From a virus, in IMG/VR virus record IMGVR_UViG_3300021138_000146, positions 1-26,236 of that record: a stretch of 26,236 nt of DNA; one strand, written 5' to 3'. The notes under the pieces are model-generated. The model was not told the DNA's origin. It saw nothing but the letters and a program-made list of their open reading frames with translations, and did no database searches. Below are positions 6,785 to 14,215 of this stretch, piece by piece (the first letter of the stretch is position 1; each line of letters starts with the position of its first letter). The position numbers were made by a program, and so were the translations under genes.

Positions 6785-9562
6785 TTACAATCCCGATAGT
6801 TTTTTGATTCTTTGTAACTCTTCTGGAACGACTTCTTTTGGATCGCCGTACTTATCACGAACTGGGCCCTTACCTGCATCTAAACGTGCTTTTTGATCTT
6901 CAATTCTTCGTTTGTATTCTTCCATTTTCTTTTCGTCATGAGCTTTCTCTGCTTTAGCATATAATTGAACCAATTGTTGAAGTTGTGGATCGTGCTTGTA
7001 TGTTGAATTACTAGCAAAGTAGTTTAATAGCCCTGATGCCCCATAAAGTGCTAAAGCAGCACCAAGCCATTTCTTACCTGTACGTGACATTTCTTCTCGT
7101 AACAATTCTTCGTCAAATTCTCTACTTTCGTTACCAACTAGTTTGCCGCGCAATTTCTTTTCATTCTTGCCTACTTTGTCAGTTGGACCTAATTGTCCTG
7201 CGCGTCTTTGGTTACGGTCTAATCCTTCTTCAAGATCATTGTCATAGTCACGATCATCCATATGCTCAATGTCACCATACTCTGGTGTCATACCTGGATC
7301 TTTGTTTGGATCTCTGGCACATCTCTCGCATTGATTTACGCTTCCGTCATATGCAGTACTACCACATGGTCTTGTAACTTCTTTGTAGCCGTATCCTTTA
7401 GGAACAAATACTGTTATTTTTTTCCCGCAGCCATAAGTCCATCTACTTTCTTCTATCTGGGTGTCTCGGCCATACTGTTGACTAAGTTCATCTATAAAGT
7501 CATCGATGCCCCTGTAATCATGTTCTCTAGCCAGATCATCTAAGGCTTGATAAGACATTTTGTGCTTCTTCATAACTGGCTTTAAACTGTCAGTAGGATC
7601 TAAGTCTGGAAATCCTGCTGCTAATGCACTGACAACTTCTTGCCAAATACCTTCTTTACCTTCTGAAATGCCGGGCCTATAAAAAGATAAAGCCTGCTTG
7701 TATGCTTGTTCGAACTTTTGTTCATCAAATTTACTATCATCAATATGGACAATTTGATTTCTAACTATATTTTTAACACGTTCTTTGCGGCTTGGCTTCA
7801 GGTATTCGTTACTTTTATCAAATAACTCATCAATGATACTCATATACCATTTAACGCTTTCAGGTGAGTAGTCATCTTCATCAAAGAAATCCATATCATC
7901 CATGTTATTCATATTATCTGCCTCATTTACTTCGTTTAATTTATTAGGGAATATCCAAGATGTTTCAGCATCATCTTTTGTCATTCCATATGTTTTAAGA
8001 AATTCTTTAGGTTTCAAACCAAAGTGCTTTTTGCAAAATTCTCTATGTTCGTCATTATCTAAATCGGCTGGATCAAATTCATCGCCGTACAAATCTGTAA
8101 ATCTTTCGCTCATTGCACCTTCTGAAATCTCGGTAGTTTCGTGCAATTCGTTGCTATCACTGACACCTAATAACAATTGCGCTTTTTCTACTAAATCCAT
8201 TAATAATTTTCGTGGCACACCTATCACTTCCAAAGCCGCTAACAATCGTGGATCATCTGTTAGTTTATCTAAAATCATCATAGACTGAGCAACTTTCCCT
8301 TCATCTTCCTGACGCATTGGATTAGTTTTAAATTGGTCTAGATAATCTTTTATATCCTGCAATGCATTTTTAGAAAGCATGACGGATCTTAATTCAGGTT
8401 CTTCATTCTCATCTTCTGATTCGGTAACTTTACCGTGCAAACGCTTGTTTATCTTAGATAGAACAAAATCAACCATTTTTCTCAATGAATCAACATCTGC
8501 ATTACTTGATTCGGGAATAGACTTTAAATCAGAGGCTTCGTCAACTAGTGTATTTGCCCATTCTTCTAATTCTTTTACTTCTGTGACTTCTTTGATATTC
8601 TTGCTCAACTTTCTAAGAATAGGCATTGCACTTTCAATGCGAGGATCTAGTGTTTCTTTTACAAATAGTTCATTGATGTTAGTCTCGTCGCCCTCTGTTT
8701 CCATAAGGGTAGGAGTCCAACTTTCAAAGTAAGTATTGTATCCACGTTGGCCAATCATCTTGCTTAGAGTTTCGCGCAATGATCTATAGTGATTGACACC
8801 TTCATTGACTAGTCTTTGTGCAGATTCATTGAATTGTTTACCCTTAGTAGCGCGAACAAATCCAGCCATCTTAGTGTATTCTTCTACTAACGCAGTAATG
8901 TGCTTGCCGCGCTCATCGTAAGGTGTGCCACCTTCTGCTACATGTCTGGCATATACTTTAGCAATACCAGGGCGGCGAGTTGGAAGTGCAAATCTTTCAC
9001 CATTGATGTTTTCAACAAAAATTCTTTCAACGTTATAGTAACGCTTTTCGCCTTCTTGTATTTGACGAGTATGTTGAATGACAATTTTTACTTCAGGAAC
9101 TGAATCATTGTAACTTGATTTCTTACCCATCGAGTGATATCCTTCACCCAATGCTTCTTTCTTTTTTACTCGTTCACGTTGTGCCATGTCACTTCCTAAG
9201 TGGTCTCTGTTTTTTAATTCAAAACCCAATTGTCTTCGCATAGCCCATCTTTTTAAAACTTTTAAGAGGCTGGGCCAACTGTCGCTGAATTGTGTGCCTG
9301 AAGTATTCTCAGTACCGCTATCTGCAATATCGTCATCGTAGTAAAGAATTAAGTTAGATGCGTTGTCAATAGTAGCCCAAACAGGACCGTAATCTTTGTC
9401 ATTACCGTTGTTTGTACCTTTCTTAAAGTCAAACTTAAAAACATCAGCATCTTGCGGTACGGGGATGTTTTGACCTTTTGAGTCGATAGGAGTAGGGTCA
9501 TAGCCTCTAGTTTTCAAGAGGTCATAAAGTCCAGCGTTGAAGGATTCTTGATTGATTGCCAT
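6785..9562 (-). CDS. large modular late protein, 925 aa, probably virion-associated
   Basis: A 925-residue protein directly downstream of the terminase gene. Residues 1-~470 are mostly alpha/beta then helical and match no family I can name. From ~475 the protein becomes a chain of short, charged modules separated by [ILV]-x-E sequences: ISE481-G, LNE544-V, VNE547-A, ISE634-G, IEE705-S, LEE779-G, LRE823-E. One module (706-779) has four cysteines, C712, C733, C745 and C748, in a zinc-ribbon-like spacing. The last module has a hydrophobic stretch (WLGAALALYGASGLLNYF at 832-849) followed by a basic coiled coil. The ATG has no Shine-Dalgarno and is preceded 5 bases away by TAAATA. The sites resemble T4 prohead-protease cuts, so packaging and processing in the head is plausible but unproven. 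Confidence 0.75.
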   Translation of the reverse strand: MAINQESFNAGLYDLLKTRGYDPTPIDSKGQNIPVPQDADVFKFDFKKGTNNGNDKDYGPVWATIDNASNLILYYDDDIADSGTENTSGTQFSDSWPSLLKVLKRWAMRRQLGFELKNRDHLGSDMAQRERVKKKEALGEGYHSMGKKSSYNDSVPEVKIVIQHTRQIQEGEKRYYNVERIFVENINGERFALPTRRPGIAKVYARHVAEGGTPYDERGKHITALVEEYTKMAGFVRATKGKQFNESAQRLVNEGVNHYRSLRETLSKMIGQRGYNTYFESWTPTLMETEGDETNINELFVKETLDPRIESAMPILRKLSKNIKEVTEVKELEEWANTLVDEASDLKSIPESSNADVDSLRKMVDFVLSKINKRLHGKVTESEDENEEPELRSVMLSKNALQDIKDYLDQFKTNPMRQEDEGKVAQSMMILDKLTDDPRLLAALEVIGVPRKLLMDLVEKAQLLLGVSDSNELHETTEISEGAMSERFTDLYGDEFDPADLDNDEHREFCKKHFGLKPKEFLKTYGMTKDDAETSWIFPNKLNEVNEADNMNNMDDMDFFDEDDYSPESVKWYMSIIDELFDKSNEYLKPSRKERVKNIVRNQIVHIDDSKFDEQKFEQAYKQALSFYRPGISEGKEGIWQEVVSALAAGFPDLDPTDSLKPVMKKHKMSYQALDDLAREHDYRGIDDFIDELSQQYGRDTQIEESRWTYGCGKKITVFVPKGYGYKEVTRPCGSTAYDGSVNQCERCARDPNKDPGMTPEYGDIEHMDDRDYDNDLEEGLDRNQRRAGQLGPTDKVGKNEKKLRGKLVGNESREFDEELLREEMSRTGKKWLGAALALYGASGLLNYFASNSTYKHDPQLQQLVQLYAKAEKAHDEKKMEEYKRRIEDQKARLDAGKGPVRDKYGDPKEVVPEELQRIKKLSGL

Positions 9563-9567
9563 AGTAA

Positions 9568-9573
9568 TATTTA
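9568..9573 (-). promoter_or_regulatory. late-promoter-like TAAATA five bases before ATG (925-aa gene)
   Basis: The minus strand reads ACTAAATATTACT followed by ATG at 9562. No Shine-Dalgarno is present. A T4-type start site at this distance would coincide with the A of the start codon. Confidence 0.55.
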
Positions 9574-9583
9574 GTCCAATTTG

Positions 9584-12403
9584 TTAACCTAGCACGGCAA
9601 AGAAGGGCATGGGTGCCACGAACTCGTCGTGGTCTCGCATTTGAGTTTCCAAATCTACGTGATAATCGCCCAACTGCTGTAAAATTCTAACGACTAGGAG
9701 TGTAGCCATAATAAGATCGTCTGTGTCGCCTACTTTAGCGGCATAACTGCCACCTGAAGCCACAAAAGTCTTTAATTCAGATATCAGACTGCGACTATAA
9801 ACTTTTAACTTCTTGCTTTCTAGCAGAGTTTTAAACTTAGCGCATGCGGCTAATTTGTTCTTGTGTGTGGTGTTAAAACCCCTGCGCTTTTTGCCCGGTT
9901 CGCTAATGAATATCCCGGGAATATTGGCTTCACCGTACTCGTTCAGAGAAACTATCGCAGCTTCACCTATAGAGTTGTTTTCTAGTGAATAATATAGATT
10001 GTTTGGTTCGTTAGTCTTTTCTACAATATATCTGTTTATTTCTGCTAGCAACTTAACTTGACTGGGAATGTTAGTCTTGTTATGCTTCCATTCACCAATT
10101 TGCGTCGTAGTGTTTGCTTCAAAAATCTCTATAGCAGCAGGATCTCCACCTGTACCTAAACTTGGGTCTAGCCCTACTACATATAAATTTCCTTTGGTTG
10201 GCTCTTTATACCATCTAACTTGACCCATTCTATTAGAAGGTTCTGTTCCCTCTAGCATAATTAGAGTGTTTGGATTGATCAGTGTTTCATCGGCGATGAT
10301 AAATTCGCATTCCATTTCACGGTTGAAGCGATCTTGTCCCAATTGTGATCTAATTTCTTCAGCCCATTTTTCGTCTCTGCCGGGCTGTTCAGACCAGTGT
10401 GAACGGTATGCTTTGAAGCCGTTTACGCCAACTTCTGTTACGTTACCATATTCGTCTTCTGTTTTATTAGCACCCTTCCAAATAAGAGCAAATTGATCTT
10501 CATCGCTATTTGGTGTAGAAGTAATGATTGCTTTACCACCAGTTGATAGTGTAGGTGTAATAGAAGTCCAGAATTGTTCAGCAATAGTAGGTCTTACGAA
10601 TGCGAACTCGTCTAAGTAAAGAAGCGTAATAGACATACCACGACCTGTGTTTTCGGTAGTTGTTGCCGAAACAATACGACTACCGTTTTCAAAGTCTAAA
10701 CTGCCTTTGTTATAAGTTGTCACCCCTGCTTTAATGTGGTTAGGGCAGTTTTCATAAGCATATCTAATACGCTGCATGATTTCCTGAGCGCCAGTGTACT
10801 TGTGCGCTGCTATCAGAATTGTAGAGTCCGGGTTGAACATAGCGTACCACAACAAGTATCCGGCAGCACTTGTAGAATTATGACTTAAAATACCATTTGA
10901 ATAAAATCTGTGATTTTCATCTCTAATAGTTAAATCGAACATATTTTCAATATTATTTGTTTCTCTAATATGTTTAATTTTTTCTATTCCGTTAACAGTA
11001 TGAATATGCGAACCAATAGTTAAGTCTTTTGCAAAAACTTGATTCATTGAGCCATCAAACAAAATATGAGTGTCGGCGCATTGCAAAATTAATCCTGTTA
11101 CAGTTTTAATTTCCCAAACATTGTACGGAATAGTACGATGGAGGTGTGTTATTGGTTTCCATCCTGTGTCAGTGGTTATTTCATAATCGGTTATTTCGTA
11201 TGACTCTATAAATTTTCTTTCTACTGATTCAGAAAGTTCAGACATTCTTGAAGCACTTGTTGAGGATCTTTCTTGTATCTTTCCTCGGCAACTCTTAGTA
11301 ACTGGTATCCACTTTGAATAATCTGCTGTTCTCTTTCTAGTTCCCGTTGCGGGTTCGCCATATGTTGCCCATGCCAATAAATCCCGTCGAATTCTATAAT
11401 TTTTCTCGTTGCTATATTGATGAAATCCGGTAGAACAGTCTTGCCTGAATCCAATAAAAGCCGATATTCCTTGTTTTGGTAGTCTAACATATCCGACCGT
11501 TCCAAGGTCGCAAAATATACTTGATCTGACGCATAATGTTCCATTATTAAATGGAATAGTTTTTGTGAGACATTTGAATAGTTTTGTTTTTTGAAATTCT
11601 TTGACCACTTTTGCTGCCGTTCTTGCCATCTTAACAACCCATTGGCTTTCCCGTATTTTTCTAAGCATTTCTTCAAAGAAAAAGTAGTTTGCCGATCTGT
11701 CAGCATACGAATCGCTTGTTCTTCGTCTTGATTCGTAACTTTCATCCAATATGCAAGAGTAGTAGTATGTGATTGATTTTCTTTTCGGGACTGTTCGGCT
11801 TTGATTTGAGTTCGCTCCGATATATCCCCGTGAATAAATTTTGGAGAAAACGGAGAAAGTTTCCCTCCATGTTGGTATGCAGGATTTCCAGAACCCGATA
11901 CCCTTTTTGATTGTGCTTCCAGTAACTGCTGGCACCGAGTTGGTGCATTCGGATAGACTTCTTTGTATTTGGTCACTGTCATATTGTGTTTTCTGAATAG
12001 ATGAGAGTGCAATTCCTTCATCTCTGTTGAGCAAATTAGACAAGTTACTAAATCGTTCATAAAATTTTCCTATAGTTATTTCTTCAACCTTACCGGTGTG
12101 AATATTTTTTATTTTAACTGTAGTATTTATTCCAAAACACTTACCAGACTGTCTGGGCATGAGCGATATACTATATCTGTAATTGTGATATGTGTGTATT
12201 AAACGTTTTTGATAATCCCATGGATGATAGTTCATACCACCCTTAGTAGGATGTTGTATGAAGAAAAAATTGTCCATGAAATAAAGATAACCGGTATCAG
12301 GGTCGCAGCACTTTACAAACTCATCTAGTTGTTGAGGTGTTTCAAAGTGTGTTTTTTCGTAGGGGCTTTTGATTAGTGCCCCTTGCCCTGACTTGTTACT
12401 CAT
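9584..12403 (-). CDS. terL: terminase large subunit with an inserted intein
   Basis: An open frame of 939 residues encoding the DNA-packaging motor (T4 gp17 type) interrupted by an intein. The N-extein is residues 1-88, ending in the Walker A sequence LMPRQSGK. The intein is C89 to N509. The C-extein starts STSAAG at 510. Spliced, the protein would be 518 residues, normal for a TerL. Walker B is LLYLDE at 594-599 and the nuclease domain begins with VVGLDPSLGTGGD around 742-754, with a second acidic pair in DTDDLIMATL near the C-terminus. The intein sits exactly between the catalytic lysine and the following serine, so unspliced protein must be inactive. The ATG has no Shine-Dalgarno; TAAATA lies 5 bases upstream. 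Confidence 0.92.
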   Translation of the reverse strand: MSNKSGQGALIKSPYEKTHFETPQQLDEFVKCCDPDTGYLYFMDNFFFIQHPTKGGMNYHPWDYQKRLIHTYHNYRYSISLMPRQSGKCFGINTTVKIKNIHTGKVEEITIGKFYERFSNLSNLLNRDEGIALSSIQKTQYDSDQIQRSLSECTNSVPAVTGSTIKKGIGFWKSCIPTWRETFSVFSKIYSRGYIGANSNQSRTVPKRKSITYYYSCILDESYESRRRTSDSYADRSANYFFFEEMLRKIRESQWVVKMARTAAKVVKEFQKTKLFKCLTKTIPFNNGTLCVRSSIFCDLGTVGYVRLPKQGISAFIGFRQDCSTGFHQYSNEKNYRIRRDLLAWATYGEPATGTRKRTADYSKWIPVTKSCRGKIQERSSTSASRMSELSESVERKFIESYEITDYEITTDTGWKPITHLHRTIPYNVWEIKTVTGLILQCADTHILFDGSMNQVFAKDLTIGSHIHTVNGIEKIKHIRETNNIENMFDLTIRDENHRFYSNGILSHNSTSAAGYLLWYAMFNPDSTILIAAHKYTGAQEIMQRIRYAYENCPNHIKAGVTTYNKGSLDFENGSRIVSATTTENTGRGMSITLLYLDEFAFVRPTIAEQFWTSITPTLSTGGKAIITSTPNSDEDQFALIWKGANKTEDEYGNVTEVGVNGFKAYRSHWSEQPGRDEKWAEEIRSQLGQDRFNREMECEFIIADETLINPNTLIMLEGTEPSNRMGQVRWYKEPTKGNLYVVGLDPSLGTGGDPAAIEIFEANTTTQIGEWKHNKTNIPSQVKLLAEINRYIVEKTNEPNNLYYSLENNSIGEAAIVSLNEYGEANIPGIFISEPGKKRRGFNTTHKNKLAACAKFKTLLESKKLKVYSRSLISELKTFVASGGSYAAKVGDTDDLIMATLLVVRILQQLGDYHVDLETQMRDHDEFVAPMPFFAVLG
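11221..12060 (-). CDS. homing endonuclease, Vsr/EDxHD-like, nested in the intein out of frame
   Basis: 279 residues, read one base out of phase with the terminase. The N-terminus has a C2H2 finger of the ROS/MucR kind (C7, C10, H20, H25, followed by MTVTKYKEVYP). The middle has SGNPAYQHGGKLSPFSPKF and a LEKYGKANGLLRWQERQ block, both typical of phage homing endonucleases. The C-terminal nuclease has PDF (D212), IIEFDGIYWHG (E223, D225, H230) and QSGYQLLRVAEE, a Vsr/DUF559-type fold like that of endonucleases found in fractured genes with split inteins (the EDxHD group). The ATG has AGGA with a 7-base spacer, so it can be translated on its own. Its stop lies just beyond the ATG at 11245 that could start the C-intein. 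Confidence 0.85.
   Translation of the reverse strand: MNDLVTCLICSTEMKELHSHLFRKHNMTVTKYKEVYPNAPTRCQQLLEAQSKRVSGSGNPAYQHGGKLSPFSPKFIHGDISERTQIKAEQSRKENQSHTTTLAYWMKVTNQDEEQAIRMLTDRQTTFSLKKCLEKYGKANGLLRWQERQQKWSKNFKKQNYSNVSQKLFHLIMEHYASDQVYFATLERSDMLDYQNKEYRLLLDSGKTVLPDFINIATRKIIEFDGIYWHGQHMANPQRELEREQQIIQSGYQLLRVAEERYKKDPQQVLQECLNFLNQ
12124..12129 (-). promoter_or_regulatory. late-type motif inside the intein, upstream of the endonuclease gene
   Basis: GGAATAAATACT occurs 64 bases before the endonuclease ATG, inside intein codons for G-I-N-T. It could drive a separate late transcript of the endonuclease, as the internal late promoter of I-TevI does, but the bases are also constrained by the conserved intein N-block, so it may be chance. 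Confidence 0.25.
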
Positions 12404-12408
12404 ATAAG

Positions 12409-12414
12409 TATTTA
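12409..12414 (-). promoter_or_regulatory. late-promoter-like TAAATA five bases before ATG (terL)
   Basis: The minus strand reads CTAAATACTTAT directly before the terminase ATG at 12403. No Shine-Dalgarno lies in the usual window. Confidence 0.55.
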
Positions 12415-12460
12415 GTAACTGAGATGCTACTTCTTAGAAACTAAATCTTTAGTAGGTCAA

Positions 12461-13006
12461 TTATGCGATTGCCGGTGGAGGTAATACTCCAGTTGTACCA
12501 GTGTTTGGATGATTTGCGCCCAATTCAGTGATTGAGAAAGGTGCTGCTGTCGCACCAGAAACATTTAAATAAGATATAATGTTTCCTTGTCCTACGATAA
12601 AACTATTATTGACTGAGTTTGCAGGAATGATTGTGCTATTTGCGGTTGCTACTAGATACGGAACACCAAATGGATTGATTGTATATCCAGCACCTGTAAT
12701 GGCTACTGCTGCATTAGCAGTAAGTGTGACACTTGTATTGTTCGCTACACTTTGTACGATACCTACTGTTGCGCCAGTAGCGTTACCAATCCAGTAACCT
12801 GTATTCAATTGCGTAGTAAAAGTGGTGCTTGAACCAGTTATTGTGTGAGAAGTGGTCGCGCAAGTAACCGTGCCTGTACCTGCAACATTTGGGTAACTTG
12901 CAACAAGCTGGATCGGGGAACTAGTTGTTGCAATTCTTACCTTGTCTGTTTGAATATTAGCAGATGCGTTTGGTGACGAATTCGCTGTGTACACATATGA
13001 TGCCAT
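12461..13006 (-). CDS. beta-rich virion structural protein, 181 aa
   Basis: A 181-residue Thr/Ser/Asn/Val/Ala-rich protein with short alternating strands and almost no charge. The central block (about residues 44-110: GTGTVTCATTSHTITGSS, then TTQLNTGYWIGN and VTLTANAAVAITGAGYTI) matches a module I know from phage tail and virion surface proteins. It ends in a proline/alanine tail. The ATG has AGGA with an 8-base spacer, and a late-type motif lies about 30 bases upstream. A decoration, neck or tail-associated role is likely; the exact position in the virion cannot be told. Confidence 0.7.
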   Translation of the reverse strand: MASYVYTANSSPNASANIQTDKVRIATTSSPIQLVASYPNVAGTGTVTCATTSHTITGSSTTFTTQLNTGYWIGNATGATVGIVQSVANNTSVTLTANAAVAITGAGYTINPFGVPYLVATANSTIIPANSVNNSFIVGQGNIISYLNVSGATAAPFSITELGANHPNTGTTGVLPPPAIA

Positions 13007-13033
13007 CTTAGTATTCCTATAATATAGTAATAC

Positions 13034-13039
13034 TATTTA
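13034..13039 (-). promoter_or_regulatory. late-promoter-like TAAATA with a leader (181-aa structural gene)
   Basis: GACTAAATAGTATTAC on the minus strand lies 27 bases before the ATG at 13006, leaving room for the AGGA ribosome-binding site. This is the leadered variant of the motif. Confidence 0.45.
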
Positions 13040-13051
13040 GTCATCTAGGCA

Positions 13052-13762
13052 TCATTTAATGTCTAACGGGCGAGCCTTAGTAACAACTATGCAAAAATAC
13101 TTTTCGATAACTTCTAACTTTTCCCCTTCCGGATTTTTGATATCTTTGGGTAAAAAAGCAGTAAACTGAAAGTCAAGAAAACGATCTACGTTGAAGCCAG
13201 TACGTGTTAGAAGAGCACTTAATTGCTTAGCACCCAAAATGCTATAATGATTGATGTTAAGTTCATGGTTTCGTTCACAGTCAGGTTGTGGAACTTCAAT
13301 GTACATCTTAGATCCCTGTTTCAACACACGATTGTATTCCATAAGAGTAAAAATAGGATATGGACTATGTTCTAAGCAATGACGAAGAAATATAAAATCT
13401 ACGCTCTCGTCATAATATCCATCTTTCTGAGGTAAGAATGACATGTCATATTCTTTAATCTTGTGTCCTTTGTCTCTGCATATCTTGTTATCACCGGGAC
13501 TCAACCCTATGCCAGTCAAGTTTGTATATCCCCGTTCTTTCATTTCATCTAAAAAGTATCCAGGACCTGCTCCTATATCTAGTATCGTAGCATCTTTAGG
13601 TAAATTCAAAGGATCTATGTACTTATTAACCACCTCTTTAGTGATTGATTGATGAAGTTGCCCATCACCTTCATCATAGATGTGAGCAGTGTACAGCCAT
13701 TCGTTGTAAAATTTTAATTTTACCAAGTCTAGAGTTTGGTTAATATCAATCATGTTTTGCAT
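13052..13762 (-). CDS. class I SAM-dependent methyltransferase
   Basis: A 236-residue Rossmann-fold methyltransferase. Motif I is LDIGAGPGYF at 61-70, followed by a second strand region (LTGIGLSPGDNKIC), and VDFIFLRHCLEHSPYP with a post-motif EH. This is the pattern of the small-molecule/Ubi-like methyltransferases (Methyltransf_11/23 type). The substrate is unknown; phage copies in structural regions can modify glycans or virion proteins. The chosen ATG at 13762 has AGGA five bases upstream; a second ATG at 13753 is less well placed. A perfect 7-bp hairpin lies right before the ribosome-binding site. Confidence 0.85.
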   Translation of the reverse strand: MQNMIDINQTLDLVKLKFYNEWLYTAHIYDEGDGQLHQSITKEVVNKYIDPLNLPKDATILDIGAGPGYFLDEMKERGYTNLTGIGLSPGDNKICRDKGHKIKEYDMSFLPQKDGYYDESVDFIFLRHCLEHSPYPIFTLMEYNRVLKQGSKMYIEVPQPDCERNHELNINHYSILGAKQLSALLTRTGFNVDRFLDFQFTAFLPKDIKNPEGEKLEVIEKYFCIVVTKARPLDIK

Positions 13763-13771
13763 AAAAATCCT

Positions 13772-13789
13772 GTAGTTGTATGCAACTAC
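13772..13789 (-). promoter_or_regulatory. leader hairpin next to the methyltransferase ribosome-binding site
   Basis: GTAGTTG (13772-13778) and CAACTAC (13783-13789) form a perfect 7-bp stem with a 4-base loop immediately upstream of AGGA. A TAAATA late-type motif is at 13809-13814, so the hairpin would be close to the 5' end of the late mRNA. It may stabilise the message or keep the ribosome-binding site open. It lacks a T-tract, so it is not a terminator. Confidence 0.45.
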
Positions 13790-13808
13790 TTATTCTTAAA
13801 AATGATGA

Positions 13809-13814
13809 TATTTA
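13809..13814 (-). promoter_or_regulatory. late-promoter-like TAAATA with a leader (methyltransferase)
   Basis: AAAATAAATATCATC on the minus strand, 46 bases before the methyltransferase ATG. It lies just past the stop of the 127-aa gene. Confidence 0.45.
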
Positions 13815-13818
13815 TTTT

Positions 13819-14202
13819 TTAATAACCTTTGAATCCCTTTATAGGACTTACTTTATGTACACTCTTAATTTCGTGACTGGTTTGACGATTTAGTTTGTTT
13901 ATTCTACCCGCACCAATATAGTCTCTAGCGGATTGAATGATTTCCATGTCCACATCTGTATAACAAGTTAGTAGAGGATCACCCGCCATTGGTCCAACCG
14001 GGGGAGTCGGGAAATGCGGAGCACCAGCCATTGCAATACCAAATCGCCAACCTTTATATGGGCTGCCGGAAGATTTATTATCACTGATATCAGGCATACT
14101 GATTGCACCCGGGCTTGCTGCCATATGCTCTTCTGCAAAATCATCACCATTTGCAGGTGCATCCCCTTTCGTACCTTCGCTGATGAATTCTCTTGCTCTC
14201 AT
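13819..14202 (-). CDS. putative internal head protein, 127 aa
   Basis: 127 residues beginning MRAREFISEG. This resembles the T4 capsid-targeting sequence of internal head proteins (MKTYQEFIAE followed by a cut) in length, in the D/E-F-I-x-E core and in having a small residue after the Glu. The rest is Gly/Pro/Ser-rich to about residue 75, then a short helical part and a basic C-terminus (KSVHKVSPIKGFKGY). If the N-terminal nine residues are removed by a prohead protease, a 118-residue basic-ended protein would remain with the DNA. The ATG has no Shine-Dalgarno; TAAATA is 5 bases upstream. The function after packaging is unknown. Confidence 0.65.
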   Translation of the reverse strand: MRAREFISEGTKGDAPANGDDFAEEHMAASPGAISMPDISDNKSSGSPYKGWRFGIAMAGAPHFPTPPVGPMAGDPLLTCYTDVDMEIIQSARDYIGAGRINKLNRQTSHEIKSVHKVSPIKGFKGY

Positions 14203-14207
14203 AGTAT

Positions 14208-14213
14208 TATTTA
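14208..14213 (-). promoter_or_regulatory. late-promoter-like TAAATA five bases before ATG (127-aa gene)
   Basis: The minus strand reads AGATAAATAATACT directly before the ATG at 14202, with no Shine-Dalgarno. It overlaps the end of the lysozyme gene. Confidence 0.55.
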
Positions 14214-14215
14214 TC

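Larger units (their letters stand above)
10877..12139 (-). mobile_element. intein in the TerL Walker A motif, hosting an endonuclease gene
   Basis: 421 residues in the terminase frame, starting Cys (CFGINTTVKIKN) and ending FYSNGILSHN before Ser, the standard splice signals. The splicing parts are a short N-block (about the first 30 residues, to GKFYERF) and a C-block of about 120 residues from 11245 (KFIESYEITDYE..., ADTHILFDG with block B-like His, then the block F/G end). Between them the terminase frame is Ser/Arg/Thr-rich and looks like out-of-frame sequence, because this DNA encodes the endonuclease at 11221-12060 in another frame. The very short N-block resembles atypically split TerL inteins such as AceL, but here no stop separates the halves. 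Confidence 0.88.

Noticed and set aside
5784-6879. Start of the 265-aa gene at 6879
   Set aside because: It would overlap the end of the 925-aa gene by about 95 bases. The ATG at 6783 follows that stop by one base and gives a normal N-terminus.
12416-12460. Terminator between the 181-aa structural gene and terL (ACTAAAGATTTAGT)
   Set aside because: A 6-bp AT stem with a 2-base loop and no T-tract is too weak.
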